DNA from: DASQFQ01 sp963811595
GTDB taxonomy: Bacteria; Actinomycetota; Thermoleophilia; Solirubrobacterales; Solirubrobacteraceae
Direction of reading: 5' to 3'
Length of the DNA: 64,000 bases
Assembly (NCBI GenBank): GCA_963811595.1
Contig: CAWERW010000009.1
Location: 1 to 64,000, forward strand
In this document: in pieces, positions 11,431 through 20,252 of the stretch
Numbering within the stretch: position 1 is the stretch's first letter
Layout: every line of letters begins with the position of its first letter
Notes under the pieces: generated by a model
Databases searched by the model: none
What the model was told of the DNA's origin: nothing
The model's input: only the letters and a program-made list of their open reading frames with translations
Translations under genes and position numbers: made by a program

Positions 11431-12204
11431 TCACGAGCAGGTCGGCCGGCGCGCCTCGGACAGCTCGCGCGGGCGCCGCCCGGGGCGCAGCTCGAAGCCG
11501 ACCGGCGTGGAGCGGTCGGGCACGTCGACCGTGCGGCCGCCGGAGCGCATCCGCGCGTTGCCGTTGCCGAACGAGACGCGGAAGCGGCGACCGCGGTAGC
11601 GGCGGGTGGTCTCGCCGGTGTTGAGGTCGCGGTTGTCGATCAGCGCGCGGCCGTCGGCGTCGACGAGGCAGACGTTGACGAGGCCGGTCGGCACGATCTG
11701 GAGGGTGACACGCTTCGGCCGCGCGGGGCGCTCGCGCTGCTCGCCGTTGCCCTCCGACGGCGTCGCGGTCGGGTTCTCGACCGTGTTGGGCTCGCCGCCG
11801 CCGGAGTCCTCCTCGCCCCACGAGCCGAGCGCGTACAGCGCGCCCAGCACCAGCACGAGCGCGAACACGACGGCCAGGCTCGGGCCGAGCCACGGGCGCC
11901 GGCGCCGCTCACGGCGGGATCCACGCCCACCCGGCCGCGGCGCGAACGGGGTCAGCTCGGTCGTCGAGGGCCGCTCGAAGCGCTGCTTGTACTCCTCCAC
12001 CAGCAGCCGCGAGTCGAGCCCGAGGTAGTCGGCGTATGACCGCAGGAACGTCTTGACGAACGTAGGGCCGGGCAGCAGGTCCCATTCCTCGTTCTCGAGC
12101 GCACGGAGGTACTTGGCCCGGATCTTGGTCCCCGCCTCGACCTCCGTGATGTCCACCCTGTTGCGCATGCGCGTCTCGCGCAGCGTCTGGCCGATCTCCG
12201 GCAT
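11431..12204 (-). CDS. RodZ-like helix-turn-helix membrane protein
   Basis: 257-residue protein with a cytoplasmic Cro/RodZ-type helix-turn-helix (IGQTLRETRMRN, then ITEVEAGTKIRAKYLRALEN). A basic linker and one transmembrane helix (LAVVFALVLVLGALYALG) follow, then an acidic/Ser linker and a DUF4115-like beta domain (RVTLQIVPTGLVNVCLVDAD to FELRPG). This is the domain order of RodZ, which helps place the cell-wall machinery. No MreB gene is in the window, so a morphogenetic role is an inference. The start is ATG 12204 because the HTH begins within three residues of it; the alternative upstream ATG would overlap ftsK by 68 bases. Confidence 0.82.
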   Translation of the reverse strand: MPEIGQTLRETRMRNRVDITEVEAGTKIRAKYLRALENEEWDLLPGPTFVKTFLRSYADYLGLDSRLLVEEYKQRFERPSTTELTPFAPRPGGRGSRRERRRRPWLGPSLAVVFALVLVLGALYALGSWGEEDSGGGEPNTVENPTATPSEGNGEQRERPARPKRVTLQIVPTGLVNVCLVDADGRALIDNRDLNTGETTRRYRGRRFRVSFGNGNARMRSGGRTVDVPDRSTPVGFELRPGRRPRELSEARRPTCS

Positions 12205-12223
12205 GTCCTCGGGGAAGGCTACG

Positions 12224-14632
12224 TCAGTCGGCTTCCTCGCCCGCAACGGGCACTGCGCCGCCCGAGCGCTCCTCGAGCGCGGCGAGGACACGTGGCAGGT
12301 CGGTCTCTGAGACCAGCACCTGGCGGGGCTTGGAGCCCTCGTAGCCGGAGATCACGCCGCGGCGCTCGAGCATGTCGATCAGCCGCCCGGCGCGGGTGTA
12401 GCCGAGCCGCAGGCGGCGCTGGAGCATCGAGGTCGAGGCGGTCTGCATCTCGGCGACGAGGCGGATCGCGTCGGGGAGCAGCGGATCCTCGTCGGGGTCG
12501 AACTCGGGGTCGGCGCTCGTGTCGACCGTCTCGTCCTCGACCTCCTCGAGCAGCTCCTCCTGGAACTCGGGCTCGCCCTGCTTGCGCCACGCGCTCGTGA
12601 GCTTCTCGATCTCGGACTCGTCGACGTAGGCGCCCTGGATGCGCTGCAGGCGCGAGGTGCCGACCGGCGAGAAGAGCATGTCGCCCTGCCCGAGCAGCGA
12701 CTCCGCCCCGTTCTGGTCGAGGATCACGCGCGAGTCGGTCTGCGAGGACACCGAGAACGCGATCCGGCTCGGGACGTTGGCCTTGATCATGCCCGTGATG
12801 ACGTCGACGCGGGGCGACTGCGTGGCGAGCACGAGGTGGATGCCGACCGCGCGCGCCTTCTGGGCGAGGCGGATGATCGAGTCCTCCACGTCGGCGGGGG
12901 CGACCATCATCAGGTCGGCCAGCTCGTCGATCACGCACAGGATGTAGGGCAGCGGCGCCTCCTGGCGCGACGCGCGGACCTTGTTGAGCTCGATCAGCGA
13001 GCGCGTGCGCGCGAGCGACATGTACGAGTAGCGCTGCTCCATCTCGCGCACGAGGTTCTGCAGCGCGGTGGCGGCCTTGCGTGGGCTCGTGATGACGGGC
13101 GTGAGCAGATGCGGGATCGAGTCGTAGTGGTTGAGCTCGACCTGCTTGGGGTCGACCAGCACGAGCCGCAGCTCGTGCGGGGTCGCGCGGGTGAGGACGG
13201 AGGCGAGCATCGCGTTGACGCAGCCCGACTTGCCCGCGCCCGTGGTGCCGGCCACGAGCAGGTGCGGCATCTTGGCGAGGTCGGCGCCGATCGCCCGGCC
13301 CGCGACGTCCTTGCCGAGCCAGACCGTGAGCGGCGACCAGCCCGCGGGCGTCTCCTGCAGCACGTCGCCGAGATGCACGATGCGCCGGCGCGCGTTGGGC
13401 ACCTCGACGCCGACCGCCTGCTTGCCGGGGATCGGGGCGAGGATGCGGATGTCGGAGGCGGCCAGCGCGTAGGCGAGGTCGTCCTTGAGCTGGGCGACCT
13501 TGGCGACCTTGATGCCCGGCGCGAGCCGCAGCTCGTAGCGCGTGATGTGCGGCCCGGCGACCATGCCGATGACCTTCGCCTCGATGCCGAAGTGGCCGAG
13601 CGCCTCGGTCAGCTGCGCGGCGACCCGCTCCTGCCCGGCGGTGTCGGGCTTGCTCGCGTCGGCGGTCGAGCGCTTGAGGAAGGCGGGGTCGGGCAGCGTC
13701 CACTCGAACTCGGGCGAGTCGGTCACCGAGGCGCGGTAGCGGCCCTGCGGCGTGAGGTCCTCGGGGTTGGGCGTCGTGCGCGCGACGCCCGGCTCGTCGG
13801 TCTCCGGGTCCTCGGCGAGCTCCTCGAGCTGCGGGACCTCGTCGCGCAGGTCCTCGACGGTCGGCTCGAGGTCCACCGCCTCGCCGAGCACGTCGGGCAG
13901 CGTCTCCTCGTCCTCGGGGAACGTCCGGGCGACCGCGGTCACGCGCGGCGGCGGGCCCTGCTCGAGCGCGGAGAGCTCCTCGGTGGCGGGGCGGCGCTTC
14001 TGGACCTTCGAGCGCACCTCGCGGGACGTGGTAGAGACGGAGTCGCTCGTGAACTTGATGACGCCCGCCACCGACGCCCCGGTGAGCAGCAGCACCGCGG
14101 CCGTGAGCAGGAAGAGCGCGATCGTGTGGGCGCCGAGCGTGCCCAGGAAGGTCGAGGTGACGTAGTAGAGCCCTTCCCCCGCGAAGCCGCCGCGCGGCTT
14201 GATCCACTCGGGCTCCCAGGAGATGCGCGCGCCGCCGGGGCCGAGCCCGAGCGTGCCGGCCGCGAAGGCGAGCACGAGCGCGACGAACAGGCAGATCGCG
14301 CCGGTCTTGAACGGCCGTACGGCCGGCAGCACCGGGCGCAGCACGAGGATCGCGCCGGCCGCCATCAGCGCGGTCGGCACGAGGTAGTGCACGGCGCCGA
14401 TGCCGAGCTTCATGCCGTCGACCGCCGCGTCACCTGCCTGCCCCCCGTCCCAGTCCAGGTAGACGACGAAGGCGAAGAAGATCGCGGTCGCGACGAGGCC
14501 GAGCCCGATGACGTCGTAGTGGCGCTGCTCGAGCTTCGGGAGCCGCAGCGGCGGGGCCGAGCGCCGGGCGCGCGCCTTCGTCCGCGTCTTCGGCGCGGGC
14601 TTGGACTTGGGGCGGCGGCGGGCGGGCGGCAT
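12224..14632 (-). CDS. ftsK: DNA translocase FtsK/SpoIIIE
   Basis: 802-residue septal DNA pump that clears and aligns chromosome ends at division. A basic N-terminus is followed by four membrane helices (roughly residues 40-60, 80-103, 110-130 and 168-190). An acidic linker follows, then the motor domain with FGIEAKVIGMVAGPHITRYE. The Walker A loop is LVAGTTGAGKSGCVNAM and the Walker B region is ILCVIDELADLMM. The C-terminal winged-helix gamma domain (SMLQRRLRLGYTRAGRLID) reads KOPS-like sites. The frame is clean. It is the upstream gene of the rodZ-cinA-thpR run and is divergent from the response regulator at 14734. Confidence 0.96.
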   Translation of the reverse strand: MPPARRRPKSKPAPKTRTKARARRSAPPLRLPKLEQRHYDVIGLGLVATAIFFAFVVYLDWDGGQAGDAAVDGMKLGIGAVHYLVPTALMAAGAILVLRPVLPAVRPFKTGAICLFVALVLAFAAGTLGLGPGGARISWEPEWIKPRGGFAGEGLYYVTSTFLGTLGAHTIALFLLTAAVLLLTGASVAGVIKFTSDSVSTTSREVRSKVQKRRPATEELSALEQGPPPRVTAVARTFPEDEETLPDVLGEAVDLEPTVEDLRDEVPQLEELAEDPETDEPGVARTTPNPEDLTPQGRYRASVTDSPEFEWTLPDPAFLKRSTADASKPDTAGQERVAAQLTEALGHFGIEAKVIGMVAGPHITRYELRLAPGIKVAKVAQLKDDLAYALAASDIRILAPIPGKQAVGVEVPNARRRIVHLGDVLQETPAGWSPLTVWLGKDVAGRAIGADLAKMPHLLVAGTTGAGKSGCVNAMLASVLTRATPHELRLVLVDPKQVELNHYDSIPHLLTPVITSPRKAATALQNLVREMEQRYSYMSLARTRSLIELNKVRASRQEAPLPYILCVIDELADLMMVAPADVEDSIIRLAQKARAVGIHLVLATQSPRVDVITGMIKANVPSRIAFSVSSQTDSRVILDQNGAESLLGQGDMLFSPVGTSRLQRIQGAYVDESEIEKLTSAWRKQGEPEFQEELLEEVEDETVDTSADPEFDPDEDPLLPDAIRLVAEMQTASTSMLQRRLRLGYTRAGRLIDMLERRGVISGYEGSKPRQVLVSETDLPRVLAALEERSGGAVPVAGEEAD

Positions 14633-14720
14633 CGGGGCTCGATCCCCTTCGACGCCGGGCCGCCGCCCCCTGCCTCCTCATGCGCGGGTAAAAGTTGCCG
14701 CTCTGCGGCTCTTACGGGCC

Positions 14721-14726
14721 TAACAT
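14721..14726 (+). promoter_or_regulatory. Candidate -10 box for the response regulator
   Basis: TAACAT lies seven bases before the ATG at 14734, which would put the transcript start at or next to the start codon (leaderless mRNA). No good ribosome binding site precedes that ATG, in agreement. A TTGCCG at 14695-14700 could be a -35 box, but the 20-base spacing is long, so the call is tentative. Confidence 0.4.
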
Positions 14727-14733
14727 CAACGGG

Positions 14734-15423
14734 ATGGAAGCCTCAGAGCGCCCCGTCCGCGTGCTGGTCATCGAGGACGACCAGGAGATCGCCCAGGTCC
14801 TGCAGCGCTCGCTGCGCATGGAGGGCTACGACGTCAAGCTGACCGGCGACGGCTCACAGGCGCTCGACGACACCCAGGCCTTCCTCCCCGATCTGATCGT
14901 GCTCGACCTCGGCCTGCCCGGCATGGACGGGATCGAGATCGCTCGCAAGCTGCGCGAGGACGAGGACGACACGCCGATCCTCATCCTGACCGCGCGCGAC
15001 GCGCTGGACTCGCGCGTCGAGGGGTTGGACGTCGGCGCGGACGACTATCTCGTGAAGCCGTTCGAGCGCCAGGAGCTGCTCGCGCGCATGCGCGCGCTGC
15101 TGCGCCGGCGCCCGCCGCGCGGGATGGCGCCGCTGCGCGTGGGCGATTTGACGCTGAACCCGGACACGCACGAGGTCGTGCGCAGCGAGCGCTCGATCGA
15201 CCTGACCCAGCGTGAGTTCGAGCTGCTCGAGTACCTGATGCGCAACGAGCGGCTCGTGATCTCGCGGCAACGGCTGCTCGACGAGGTCTGGGGCTACGAC
15301 CCCTTCTCGATCACGAACACGATCGAGGTCTTCGTGTCGAACCTCCGCAGAAAGCTCGAAGCCGGTGGCGAACCCAGGCTCCTTCATACGGTCCGCGGCG
15401 CGGGCTACGTCCTCCGCGTATAA
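14734..15423 (+). CDS. OmpR-family response regulator
   Basis: 229-residue two-component transcription factor. The receiver domain has the acidic pair IEDD near residue 15, the phospho-acceptor Asp58 in LIVLDLGLPGMDG, Thr in ILTARDA and Lys in LVKPFER. A winged-helix DNA-binding domain follows (LTQREFELLEYLMRNER, ISRQRLLDEVWGYD, VFVSNLRRKLE, HTVRGAGYVLRV). ATG 14734 is chosen because the receiver starts right after it; an earlier in-frame start at 14695 adds unrelated residues. Its stop lies inside the following kinase gene (59-base overlap), which marks it as that kinase's partner. Confidence 0.95.
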   Translation: MEASERPVRVLVIEDDQEIAQVLQRSLRMEGYDVKLTGDGSQALDDTQAFLPDLIVLDLGLPGMDGIEIARKLREDEDDTPILILTARDALDSRVEGLDVGADDYLVKPFERQELLARMRALLRRRPPRGMAPLRVGDLTLNPDTHEVVRSERSIDLTQREFELLEYLMRNERLVISRQRLLDEVWGYDPFSITNTIEVFVSNLRRKLEAGGEPRLLHTVRGAGYVLRV

Positions 15424-16792
15424 GCGGCTCCCGATCCGCTGGCGGCTCGCCGGCGGCTCCGCGGCGCTGACGCTGGTGATCCTGTGCGGGTTCGCGGTGA
15501 TCGTGGGCGTGTTGACGACGCGGCGGATCCAGGCCGACTTCAACCAGCAGGTCGCCGAGGCCGCCGACCAGCTCGCGAAGCAGACCGACCTGCAGTACAT
15601 CGAGCGCGACGGGAAGTCCGTGGTGCGCTACCGAGGACCGAACCTGGGGGCCTACGCCTCGGCCCAGAGCGCGGTCGTCCGGGTCGTCACCGAGGACAAC
15701 GAGGTCATCCGCTCGTCGCCGGACGCGCCGTACCTGTCCCCGCCGCTGGCGGAGACGCTCGAGTTCGCGGGCTACCGCGTGGAGTCGCGGCCGGTCAAGG
15801 TCGATCCGATCGGGGGCTACGGGTTCGTCCAGTACGCGCGGCGCCTGTCCGACGTGCAGGACACCGCGAACCGCGTCCGGTTCTTCCTGGTGCTGGGCGT
15901 GCTCGGGGGCACCGCGCTGGCGCTGCTCGCCGGCGTTGCGACCGCGCGGCGCGCCATGACGCCGATCGCCGAGCTGACCGAGACCGCGCGCACGATCGAG
16001 CGCACGCGCGACCCCTCGCGCCGGATCCCGCATCCGGAGGCCGAGGACGAGGTGGCCGAGCTGGCGCGGACGCTGGACGGGATGCTGTTCGCGCTGGACC
16101 AGGCGCGCGCGGAGACGGAGTCGACGCTGGCGCGGCAGCGCGAGTTCGTCGCGGACGCTTCCCACGAGCTGCGGACGCCGCTGACGTCCGTGCTCGCGAA
16201 TCTGGAGCTGCTCGAAGAGGTCCTGGACGGCGAGCAGCGCGAGGCGGCGGCGTCGGCGTTGCGCTCGTCGCGGCGGATGCGCCGGCTCGTGGCCGACCTG
16301 CTGCTGCTGGCACGCGCCGACGCGGGCCGGATCACACGCCACGAGCCCGTCGACGTCGCCCGCGTGATCACGGAGGCCGCCGGCGAGCTCGAGCCGGTCT
16401 CCGAGGGCCACCCCATCACGGTCTCGGCGCCCGCGGGCGCGACGATCTCGGGCGCGCGCGACGAGCTCCACCGGCTCGCGCTGAACCTGCTGGAGAACGC
16501 GCTGCGCCACACCGACCCCGGCACGGCGGTCGAGGCGTCGGTCGAGCGGGTCAACGGCCAGGTCGTGCTCTCCGTCGAGGACGACGGCCCGGGAATCCCC
16601 GCCGATTTGCACGACAAGGTGTTCGAGCGCTTCTTCCGCGGCGCCGGCGATCGCTCCGGATCATCCGGTCTGGGGCTCGCAATCGTCCGAGCCGTCGCCG
16701 AATCGCACCACGGAACGGTCACGCTCGAAGATCCGCTGGACGGTCGCGGAGCCCGCTTCGTGGTCCGCTTCCCCGCGGAAACCGGCTCGTAG
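15365..16792 (+). CDS. Sensor histidine kinase
   Basis: 475-residue membrane sensor that phosphorylates the adjacent regulator. Two transmembrane helices (LTLVILCGFAVIVGVLTT and FFLVLGVLGGTALALLAGVA) enclose an extracytoplasmic sensor domain of about 120 residues with no cysteine or metal signature, so the signal is unknown. HAMP linker, dimerisation box with the phospho-accepting His (FVADASHELRTPLTSV), N box (LNLLENALRHTD), G1 (VEDDGPGIP) and G2 (SGSSGLGLAIVRAV) are all present. The start is GTG 15365, inside the end of the regulator gene. The architecture resembles actinobacterial MprB/TrcS-type kinases. Confidence 0.94.
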   Translation: MANPGSFIRSAARATSSAYKRLPIRWRLAGGSAALTLVILCGFAVIVGVLTTRRIQADFNQQVAEAADQLAKQTDLQYIERDGKSVVRYRGPNLGAYASAQSAVVRVVTEDNEVIRSSPDAPYLSPPLAETLEFAGYRVESRPVKVDPIGGYGFVQYARRLSDVQDTANRVRFFLVLGVLGGTALALLAGVATARRAMTPIAELTETARTIERTRDPSRRIPHPEAEDEVAELARTLDGMLFALDQARAETESTLARQREFVADASHELRTPLTSVLANLELLEEVLDGEQREAAASALRSSRRMRRLVADLLLLARADAGRITRHEPVDVARVITEAAGELEPVSEGHPITVSAPAGATISGARDELHRLALNLLENALRHTDPGTAVEASVERVNGQVVLSVEDDGPGIPADLHDKVFERFFRGAGDRSGSSGLGLAIVRAVAESHHGTVTLEDPLDGRGARFVVRFPAETGS

Positions 16793-16804
16793 CAGTGATG
16801 CACC

Positions 16805-16838
16805 AAAAAAGAGCCCCCGGGTTTGAAACCGAGGGCTC
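16805..16838 (-). terminator. Rho-independent terminator (minus strand)
   Basis: Read on the minus strand, GAGCCCTCGGTTT pairs with AAACCCGGGGGCTC (one mismatch, one bulge) and is followed directly by TTTTTT. The T-run exists only on this strand, so it ends transcripts coming from the HD-GYP gene side and not those of the histidine kinase. Confidence 0.8.
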
Positions 16839-17106
16839 AACACTTCTGGACGGATGTCCTATTCAGGGTCCGTCCTGGGTACCCCTACAGTGCCAGTTGT
16901 CTGAAGCAAGCACTACCGCCGCGAGGTGTTGCAGCACCTTGGCAGGGGGCGACTAGGGGGTACATCATGGCCTGGAAGAGCTAGTCCTTGACCGTTGTAA
17001 TTTGAGCCGAGCGTCCTCTTGAGGGCGCTCGCTCTCGTTACGGGGTCTTATCGACAGATGGACTCCGTGGGTTGACCGAACAAACGTCCACCCGGAATGC
17101 GGTACT
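16839..17106 (-). other. Low-GC structured intergenic stretch, candidate noncoding RNA or long 3' UTR
   Basis: About 270 bases between two convergent genes with no plausible protein. The base composition is visibly less GC-rich than the surroundings. It contains a strong hairpin at about 17011-17041 (arms GAGCCGAGCGTCCTC and GGGCGCTCGCTC) and a second with arms GGACGGA/TCCGTCC at 16848-16875. Because it ends in the terminator at 16805-16838, it would be transcribed on the minus strand, either as the 3' end of the HD-GYP mRNA or as a separate small RNA. It does not match the conserved cores of tmRNA, RNase P RNA or SRP RNA that I know. Confidence 0.45.
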
Positions 17107-18492
17107 TCATGCCGCCACCGCACGCGGTCTGGCGTAGTCCTCGACGCGCTTGTCGAAGGCCAGCTCGCGCTCGAAGTCCGTCTCATCGGAGTGGCGGAAC
17201 GCGATGCCGTACTGCTCGATCATCTCGACGAACACGTCGACCACCATCGGGTCCAGCTGCGAGCCGGAGACGCGCCGGAGCTCGGCGAGCGCCTCCTCCG
17301 AGCTCACCGGGTCGCGGTAGGAGTCACGCGCAGTCATCACGTCGTAGGTGTCGGCGGCGGCGAGGATGCGCGCGCCGAGGGGGATGTCCTCGCCGGTGAT
17401 GCCGTACGGGTAGCCGCAGCCGTCGTATCGCTCGTGGTGACTGATCACGATGTCGGCGACCGGGCCATAGCCCTCGATGCGCCGCACGAGCTTGGCGCCC
17501 TGCTCGGGATGGAGCTTCACGATCTCCCACTCGGCGTCCGTCAGCTTGCGGTCGGCGACGAGGATGGAGTCGGGGAAGATGAACTTGCCAATGTCGTGGA
17601 AGAGGCCCGCGGTGTGGATCAGGTCCTGCTCGCGCTCAGACAGGCCAAGCAGCTTGGCGACCTCGCGCGAGTAACGAGCGACCGCGGCGGAGTGCCGTGC
17701 GGTCATGGCGTCGCGCATTGAAAGGGTCTGGAGGACGGTGTTGATCAAACCGACCTGGAGCGACGCCAGCTCGCGGGTCCGGTTCTGCAGTTCCTCGCCG
17801 CGCTCGTAGGCCTGGATGCCGGCGCGGAGGAGGTACTGGCAGACGAACAGCACGACGGCGATGAGCCCGACCGCTCCCACGCCGACGCGCTGATAGACGA
17901 AGGCCACGCCGGCGGTGAGCAGGGCCATCGCGAACTCAACCGGAAGGACCGTGAGGTAGAGCGAGCGGAAGCTCTTGAAGAACTGCGGTCCGCCGGAGGC
18001 GGACTCGAAGACGGCGACCATCGAGAAGTTGAGCAGGTTGGTGATCATGAACACCACGAGCACCGCGATGGGGAAGTCGATCGTGCCCTCGCTGCCGGGG
18101 ATGGGACGTCCGTGCAGGGCGTTGATGAGAAGGCCACCGACCAGCGGGAAGGTCATGAAGACCGCGAGGTTGTTGAGGGCCTTGTCCCAGCGTCGGCGGG
18201 ACACGAAGGTGTCAACGAGGCTCGCGGTCGCGCCGATGGCCACCGCGGGCGCCGGTCCGAGCAGGGCCATCGAGAGGACGAAGGCGAGGAAAGCGCCGCT
18301 GATCCGGAAGCCGCGCCAGTCCATCGTGACGAGGTCGCTGCCGACCGTCAGGAACAAGAGAAGGAGCACGAGCTCGATCGGCTGCCAGTCCGCTGCGCGA
18401 GACGAAAAGACGGCCACGATCGTCGCGCTCAGGAGCACGGTGAGCTGGACTGCGAGGATGACCCGCGCGCGGGTGGTCACAAGTCCGTCCAT
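17107..18492 (-). CDS. Membrane HD-GYP domain protein (putative c-di-GMP phosphodiesterase)
   Basis: 461-residue protein with about seven or eight N-terminal transmembrane helices (for example VILAVQLTVLLSATIVAVFS and GLIAVVLFVCQYLLRAG), a short coiled segment, and a C-terminal HD-GYP domain. The metal and signature motifs are intact: AGLFHDIGKFIFPDSIL, ISHHERYDGCGYPYGITG and ILAAADTYDVMTA. The family hydrolyses cyclic di-GMP. The start is set at ATG 18492; an in-frame extension to 18642 would overlap the divergent MFS gene. The membrane part resembles no sensor domain I can name. It is convergent with the histidine kinase and divergent from the transporter, so it is probably transcribed alone. 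Confidence 0.9.
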   Translation of the reverse strand: MDGLVTTRARVILAVQLTVLLSATIVAVFSSRAADWQPIELVLLLLFLTVGSDLVTMDWRGFRISGAFLAFVLSMALLGPAPAVAIGATASLVDTFVSRRRWDKALNNLAVFMTFPLVGGLLINALHGRPIPGSEGTIDFPIAVLVVFMITNLLNFSMVAVFESASGGPQFFKSFRSLYLTVLPVEFAMALLTAGVAFVYQRVGVGAVGLIAVVLFVCQYLLRAGIQAYERGEELQNRTRELASLQVGLINTVLQTLSMRDAMTARHSAAVARYSREVAKLLGLSEREQDLIHTAGLFHDIGKFIFPDSILVADRKLTDAEWEIVKLHPEQGAKLVRRIEGYGPVADIVISHHERYDGCGYPYGITGEDIPLGARILAAADTYDVMTARDSYRDPVSSEEALAELRRVSGSQLDPMVVDVFVEMIEQYGIAFRHSDETDFERELAFDKRVEDYARPRAVAA

Positions 18493-18605
18493 CGGCGGCG
18501 ATAACGGGAGCTTTAGGCGTAAATTGCGGCAACACGGCGCTTCGCGACGCGTCCAAGTGTGGCTCAGGGGCCCATCCCCGCTTGTAGCAATAAGATCGGG
18601 CGCTC

Positions 18606-19901
18606 GTGGGGGGTCGCCTAGAACCTTTGTCCAGACGCCCATTCGGGCGGCTGCTGGGCTCCTACACGATCAACGAATTGGGCGACAGCGTTGGCGTTGT
18701 CGCCCTTGCGTTGCTCGTCTACGAGGAGACCGGAGAGGCGGCCGCGACGGCCGCCTTGTTCATCGCTGCGAAGTTCGTCCCGGCGTTCGTCGCACCCGGT
18801 CTGACCGCCCGCATCGACCAGCTCGACCTGCGGCGCACGCTCGGGGGTATCTACCTCGCCGAGGCGCTCGTGTTCGGGCTCCTCGCATGGGTGGCCGACG
18901 GCCGCTACCTGCTCGCGCTCGTGCTCGCCCTCGCCGTGGTCGACGGCACGCTCGCCGTGACCGCCCGGGCGCTGACTCGCGGCGCGGTCGGCACGCTGCT
19001 CCAGCCGGTCGGTCTGCTCAAAGAGGCGAACGGGCTGCTGAACGTCGGCTTCGCCGCGGCGTCCGTAGGCGGCGCGGCGCTCGCCGGCGTCCTCGTCTCG
19101 CAATGGAGCCTCTCAGTGGCCTTGCTCGCCGACGCGGCGTCGTTCCTCGTGATCGCGATCGTGCTCGCCCGGACGCGCGGTCTCCCCACCGCCGAGGTCG
19201 AGCGGCAGCGCTGGCGTGAGCGCTTCCAGGGCGGGCTCTCGTTCGCGCGGCACAGTCCGCGGATCCGCCTCCTGCTGGTCGGCGAGGGCATGGCGCTCAT
19301 CTTCTTCACGCTGATCGTCCCCATCGAGGTCATCTACGCGCGGGAGAGCCTCGGCGTCGGGTCGGCGGGCTTCGGCCTCCTCCTGGCCGCCTGGGGCGCC
19401 GGGATCGTCGTCGGCAGCCTCTTCTATCTCGTCGTCAAGTCCCGCAGCACCGCCGGGCTCATCATCACCTCGACGGCGGCGATCGGACTCGCGTACGTCG
19501 GGATGTCCGTCGCCCAGACGCTCACCGTCGCCTGCCTCCTCGCGGTGCTCGGAGGCGCAGGTAACGGGGTCCAGTGGATCGCCGTCGTGACCGGCCTGCA
19601 GGAGGCCACGCCACTCGACCTCCAGGCACGCGTCGTCGGCCTGCTCGAGTCTCTCAACGCGGCACTCCCGGGCGTCGGCTTCCTGCTGGGAGCGGTCATC
19701 GCGACGCTCGCGACGCCGCGGACCGCGTACGCGGTCGCCGGCTTCGGCGTGCTCTTCCTCGTGCTCGTCGCCATCATCCTGCGCCCCCGCCTCCGCACCC
19801 GAGCGTCGCCTCCGGGTGACCCGGACGCCGTCATCCTCCCCGACCCCACGAGCCGCACGGCCGACGACGCCGCGACCGTCGAGGCGGCGCAGCGGCCTTA
19901 G
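18606..19901 (+). CDS. MFS transporter
   Basis: 431-residue major facilitator protein with about twelve hydrophobic helices, for example TINELGDSVGVVALALLVY, YLLALVLALAVVDGTLAVTA and FGLLLAAWGAGIVVGSLFYL. Proteins with the N-terminal LGSYTINELGD-type motif usually belong to the DHA3-like drug or macrolide efflux group, but the substrate cannot be read from the sequence. The GTG start at 18606 is preceded by TAAGAT at 18591-18596, a possible -10 box nine bases away and suggestive of a leaderless transcript. The VOC gene follows after three bases. Confidence 0.88.
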   Translation: MGGRLEPLSRRPFGRLLGSYTINELGDSVGVVALALLVYEETGEAAATAALFIAAKFVPAFVAPGLTARIDQLDLRRTLGGIYLAEALVFGLLAWVADGRYLLALVLALAVVDGTLAVTARALTRGAVGTLLQPVGLLKEANGLLNVGFAAASVGGAALAGVLVSQWSLSVALLADAASFLVIAIVLARTRGLPTAEVERQRWRERFQGGLSFARHSPRIRLLLVGEGMALIFFTLIVPIEVIYARESLGVGSAGFGLLLAAWGAGIVVGSLFYLVVKSRSTAGLIITSTAAIGLAYVGMSVAQTLTVACLLAVLGGAGNGVQWIAVVTGLQEATPLDLQARVVGLLESLNAALPGVGFLLGAVIATLATPRTAYAVAGFGVLFLVLVAIILRPRLRTRASPPGDPDAVILPDPTSRTADDAATVEAAQRP

Positions 19902-19904
19902 GGC

Positions 19905-20252
19905 ATGCCCCTCGACCACGTCGCCCTCACCGTCAGCGACCGCGAGCGGTCAGCCGCGTTCTACGGCGAGCACTTCGGCCTCACCGAGCGCGTCCACGAC
20001 GACGAGCACCTGCTGATCCTCGGCGACGCCGACGGCTCCCTGCTCGCGCTCTGGGAGGGCGAGCCCGCAGCGGACGGCCTCCCTCGCACCAACCACTTCG
20101 GCTTCCGCCTCCCCCACGCCGACGACGTCCTCGCGGCCCGCGAGCGCTTCAAGCAGGCCGGCATCGCCGAGACCGAGTTCCAGCCCTACGGTCCCGTCCG
20201 CGTCCAGGTCGCCGATCCCGACGGCTATCGCGTCGAGGTGTACGCGTTCTAG
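19905..20252 (+). CDS. VOC (glyoxalase/bleomycin-resistance fold) protein
   Basis: 115-residue single VOC domain with the two beta-alpha-beta-beta-beta halves: MPLDHVALTVSDRERSAAFY and NHFGFRLPHADDVLAA to VQVADPDGYRVEVYAF. Candidate metal ligands are His5 and Glu near the C-terminus (RVEVYAF), as in glyoxalase-type enzymes. It sits three bases after the MFS gene, so the pair may handle the same compound; this is inference. Its stop codon overlaps the stop of the convergent small membrane-protein gene. Confidence 0.85.
   Translation: MPLDHVALTVSDRERSAAFYGEHFGLTERVHDDEHLLILGDADGSLLALWEGEPAADGLPRTNHFGFRLPHADDVLAARERFKQAGIAETEFQPYGPVRVQVADPDGYRVEVYAF

Noticed and set aside
17078..17089. GAACAAACGTCC as a second LexA box
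   Set aside because: One arm is mismatched and it lies at the 3' end of the HD-GYP gene, not at a promoter.
16839..17106. tmRNA, RNase P RNA or SRP RNA in the structured intergenic region
   Set aside because: None of the conserved core sequences I know for these RNAs occurs on either strand.
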